Source of the DNA: Bifidobacterium breve
GTDB taxonomy: Bacteria > Actinomycetota > Acidimicrobiia > Acidimicrobiales > Acidimicrobilacustridaceae
Assembly (NCBI GenBank): GCA_945878725.1
Contig: CAMCTY010000004.1
Location: forward strand, 62,001 to 126,000
Reading direction: 5' to 3'
DNA length: 64,000 nucleotides
The notes below the pieces were generated by a model. That model saw only the letters and a list, made by a program, of their open reading frames with translations. It did no database searches and was not told the DNA's origin. This document shows, piece by piece, positions 62,706 through 64,000 of the stretch. How positions within the stretch are numbered: the stretch's first letter is position 1; each line of letters opens with the position of its first letter. The position numbers were made by a program, and so were the translations under genes.

Positions 62706-64000
62706 CTACATGCCCAAAGGCTCGATCACCACGGGGACACCGGACGCGAGCGGCATGGCCGTGAGAGGGTCCACGTCCCTATGAGCGCTGGTGAGCGTCC
62801 CCGTGAGCGCCCCGGGGTGGCCATGAGTAACCGAAACCGCTCCCGGCCGAAGCGACTCGTCCAGCCGTACTGTGGCGACCAGCGATCCATTCACTGTTTG
62901 CAGGGCCACCCATGATCCTTCGCCGACTCCCGCCCCAGATGCATCGACTGGGTTCAACCGAATCACTGGTTCATCCCCAGCTCCGGCCGCACGCACCGAG
63001 TTGCTCCAGTTCGCCTCTCGACGCGGGATAAGCACGAGACCCGCCTCGGGACCGAGATGCCGGCCGAGCCTCGTCAGAAGGGCTTTCGGAGCGATTCTCC
63101 ACCGAGCATCCGGGAGCATGGCCTTACGCACCCATCCGTAAGTGGGTTCGAGATCAATACCGCGAGGACCGGCCGTGATGACATCGGCAGCATCCAAAGG
63201 GCCGTGACCCAGCAGCCCGGACAGGAATGTCTCATCCGACACATCCTCGGGGCGCGCTCCTCCGAGCAATGACGATCCGGCGCGTTCTGCTAGCGACGCG
63301 AACATCCACAACAGGGATCGACGCATAGATCCAGGAGCAACCACCGGCGGAGTGAACTGCATTCCCGATCGGAGCGCGACGTGTTCGGCCAAAGCCAAGT
63401 CCGATCGTTCGAGTTGTGCGAGCGCAGGCAACGCGTGCGTGGCAAGCGACACCAATTCCGTGTCGGAGACGTCGATGACGACAAGAGCTTCGAGCGATGC
63501 CAATGCCTCGCGGAGCCGATCGGGTTCAGGGAAGGCGCTCAGCGGATTTCCGCCCGTCACGACTAGGACGCGCACCGAACCTGATTCGATCTCGTCAACC
63601 AATGCTGCAACGGGCATTTGTCCCGCCACGCGGCCGAGATCCGGTCGACTACCGGGACCGGGAAGCGGTTTCGTCGCAGGCTTCGAGGGGCGGAGCTGGT
63701 TGACAACACCTCGATTGAACCGCATTCCCTCGGGACGATCGAGCGAGTCCGTCAGGATAAGAAGAACCCAACGCAACCATTCAACGAGAATGCCATCACG
63801 AGACATCGTCGTACCGGTTCCGCAAAATGCCGCCACCGATCCATGATTCGAAATCAATGCCGCTACGAGTTCCTCAAGACGAGCGATGGAAACATCCGCT
63901 GCAGTGGCCGCGTTCGCAAGAGTGAATGGTTCGAGAGCGATACGCAGGCTCGCTATGTCACCAGCGTGGCAAACCTCTTCGAGGTGGGACAGATTCGAGC
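62706..64000 (-). CDS. Molybdopterin-dependent oxidoreductase, C-terminal part, cut by the right edge
   Basis: A partial molybdopterin oxidoreductase of the DMSO reductase family. The frame is open to position 64000, so the N-terminal half with the cluster site is outside. Visible here are the GTGTTMSRDGILVEWLRWVL segment, VRVLVVTGGNPLSAFPEPDRL, which binds the molybdopterin, and the C-terminal guanine-dinucleotide-binding barrel with REANWSNSVRAAG, IRLNPVDASGAGVGEGSWV and VTHGHPG. The metal ligand residue is not in the window. It could be a formate dehydrogenase-like or another oxidoreductase; the substrate is not readable. Confidence 0.93.
   Translation of the reverse strand, partial: SNLSHLEEVCHAGDIASLRIALEPFTLANAATAADVSIARLEELVAALISNHGSVAAFCGTGTTMSRDGILVEWLRWVLLILTDSLDRPEGMRFNRGVVNQLRPSKPATKPLPGPGSRPDLGRVAGQMPVAALVDEIESGSVRVLVVTGGNPLSAFPEPDRLREALASLEALVVIDVSDTELVSLATHALPALAQLERSDLALAEHVALRSGMQFTPPVVAPGSMRRSLLWMFASLAERAGSSLLGGARPEDVSDETFLSGLLGHGPLDAADVITAGPRGIDLEPTYGWVRKAMLPDARWRIAPKALLTRLGRHLGPEAGLVLIPRREANWSNSVRAAGAGDEPVIRLNPVDASGAGVGEGSWVALQTVNGSLVATVRLDESLRPGAVSVTHGHPGALTGTLTSAHRDVDPLTAMPLASGVPVVIEPLGM

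Noticed and set aside
1-64000. tRNA, rRNA, CRISPR, insertion sequences, integrases or phage genes
   Set aside because: No intergenic region has cloverleaf or repeat-spacer structure, and no transposase or integrase motif was seen in any likely gene. Reading by eye could miss a degenerate copy.

Overview
The window reads as a chromosomal stretch of a Gram-positive actinobacterium, most likely from the class Acidimicrobiia or a close relative. The clues are GC content that looks to be in the high fifties, many GTG starts, F420-dependent luciferase-like oxidoreductases, an AftD-type arabinofuranosyltransferase, a GT87 glycosyltransferase, an LCP cell-wall ligase, a DrrAB-type exporter, and many CaiB, acyl-CoA and amidohydrolase genes. 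The class assignment is an inference. I call 54 protein genes, two of them cut by the window ends. I see no tRNA, rRNA, CRISPR array, insertion sequence or prophage. Genes are packed tightly, with several 4-base ATGA/GTGA overlaps, and no gap between genes exceeds about 250 bases.

Region 1 (1-12.3 kb) is mostly housekeeping: gltB (cut at the left edge), an M18 aminopeptidase followed by a lipoprotein, a J-domain protein and an unknown gene, an LCP protein, an FAD-dependent amine-oxidase-like enzyme, a DUF2252 protein and a phosphoribosyltransferase. Region 2 (12.4-17.2 kb) is a complete BMP-type nucleoside ABC importer operon. A perfect 12-bp hairpin lies just inside the second gene. Region 3 (17.4-20.8 kb) holds a GT87 glycosyltransferase, a flavodoxin-like protein and class I fumarase.

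Region 4 (20.8-37.6 kb) is a dense catabolic block. It has an acyl-CoA ligase, a zinc alcohol dehydrogenase, a MarR regulator, an amidohydrolase, a thiolase-fold protein with a DUF35 partner, a dihydroxyacetophenone-dioxygenase-like cupin, a D-aminoacylase-like enzyme, a cytochrome P450, two F420-type LLM enzymes, an aldo/keto reductase, a VOC protein and a CaiB CoA-transferase, followed by a DrrAB exporter and a SnoaL-like protein. This set suggests breakdown of a cyclic or aryl-ketone compound through CoA thioesters, but the substrate cannot be read from the sequence.

Region 5 (37.6-49.3 kb) mixes envelope and catabolic genes: a large flippase-like membrane protein fused to a degenerate kinase-like domain, a potassium channel, a second acyl-CoA ligase plus amidohydrolase pair, an APH-like phosphotransferase and the 1447-residue AftD-like enzyme. 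Region 6 (49.3-58.6 kb) returns to acyl-CoA and xenobiotic chemistry: MaoC dehydratase, acyl-CoA dehydrogenase, thioesterase, adenosine deaminase, enoyl-CoA hydratase, Xi-class glutathione-transferase-like protein, a small SHOCT-like protein, a Baeyer-Villiger monooxygenase of the 4-hydroxyacetophenone type, a nitronate monooxygenase and a DUF3237 protein. Region 7 (58.7-64 kb) carries a DEAD-box helicase, pirin, a SnoaL-like protein, a Mug DNA glycosylase and the C-terminal part of a molybdopterin oxidoreductase cut by the right edge.

The most unusual items are the thiolase-fold protein that seems to lack the catalytic cysteine next to a DUF35 protein, the flippase fused to an apparent pseudokinase, the AftD homologue with two discoidin-like modules, the terminator-like hairpin inside the nucleoside-importer operon, and a 15-bp palindrome at a promoter position inside the catabolic block.
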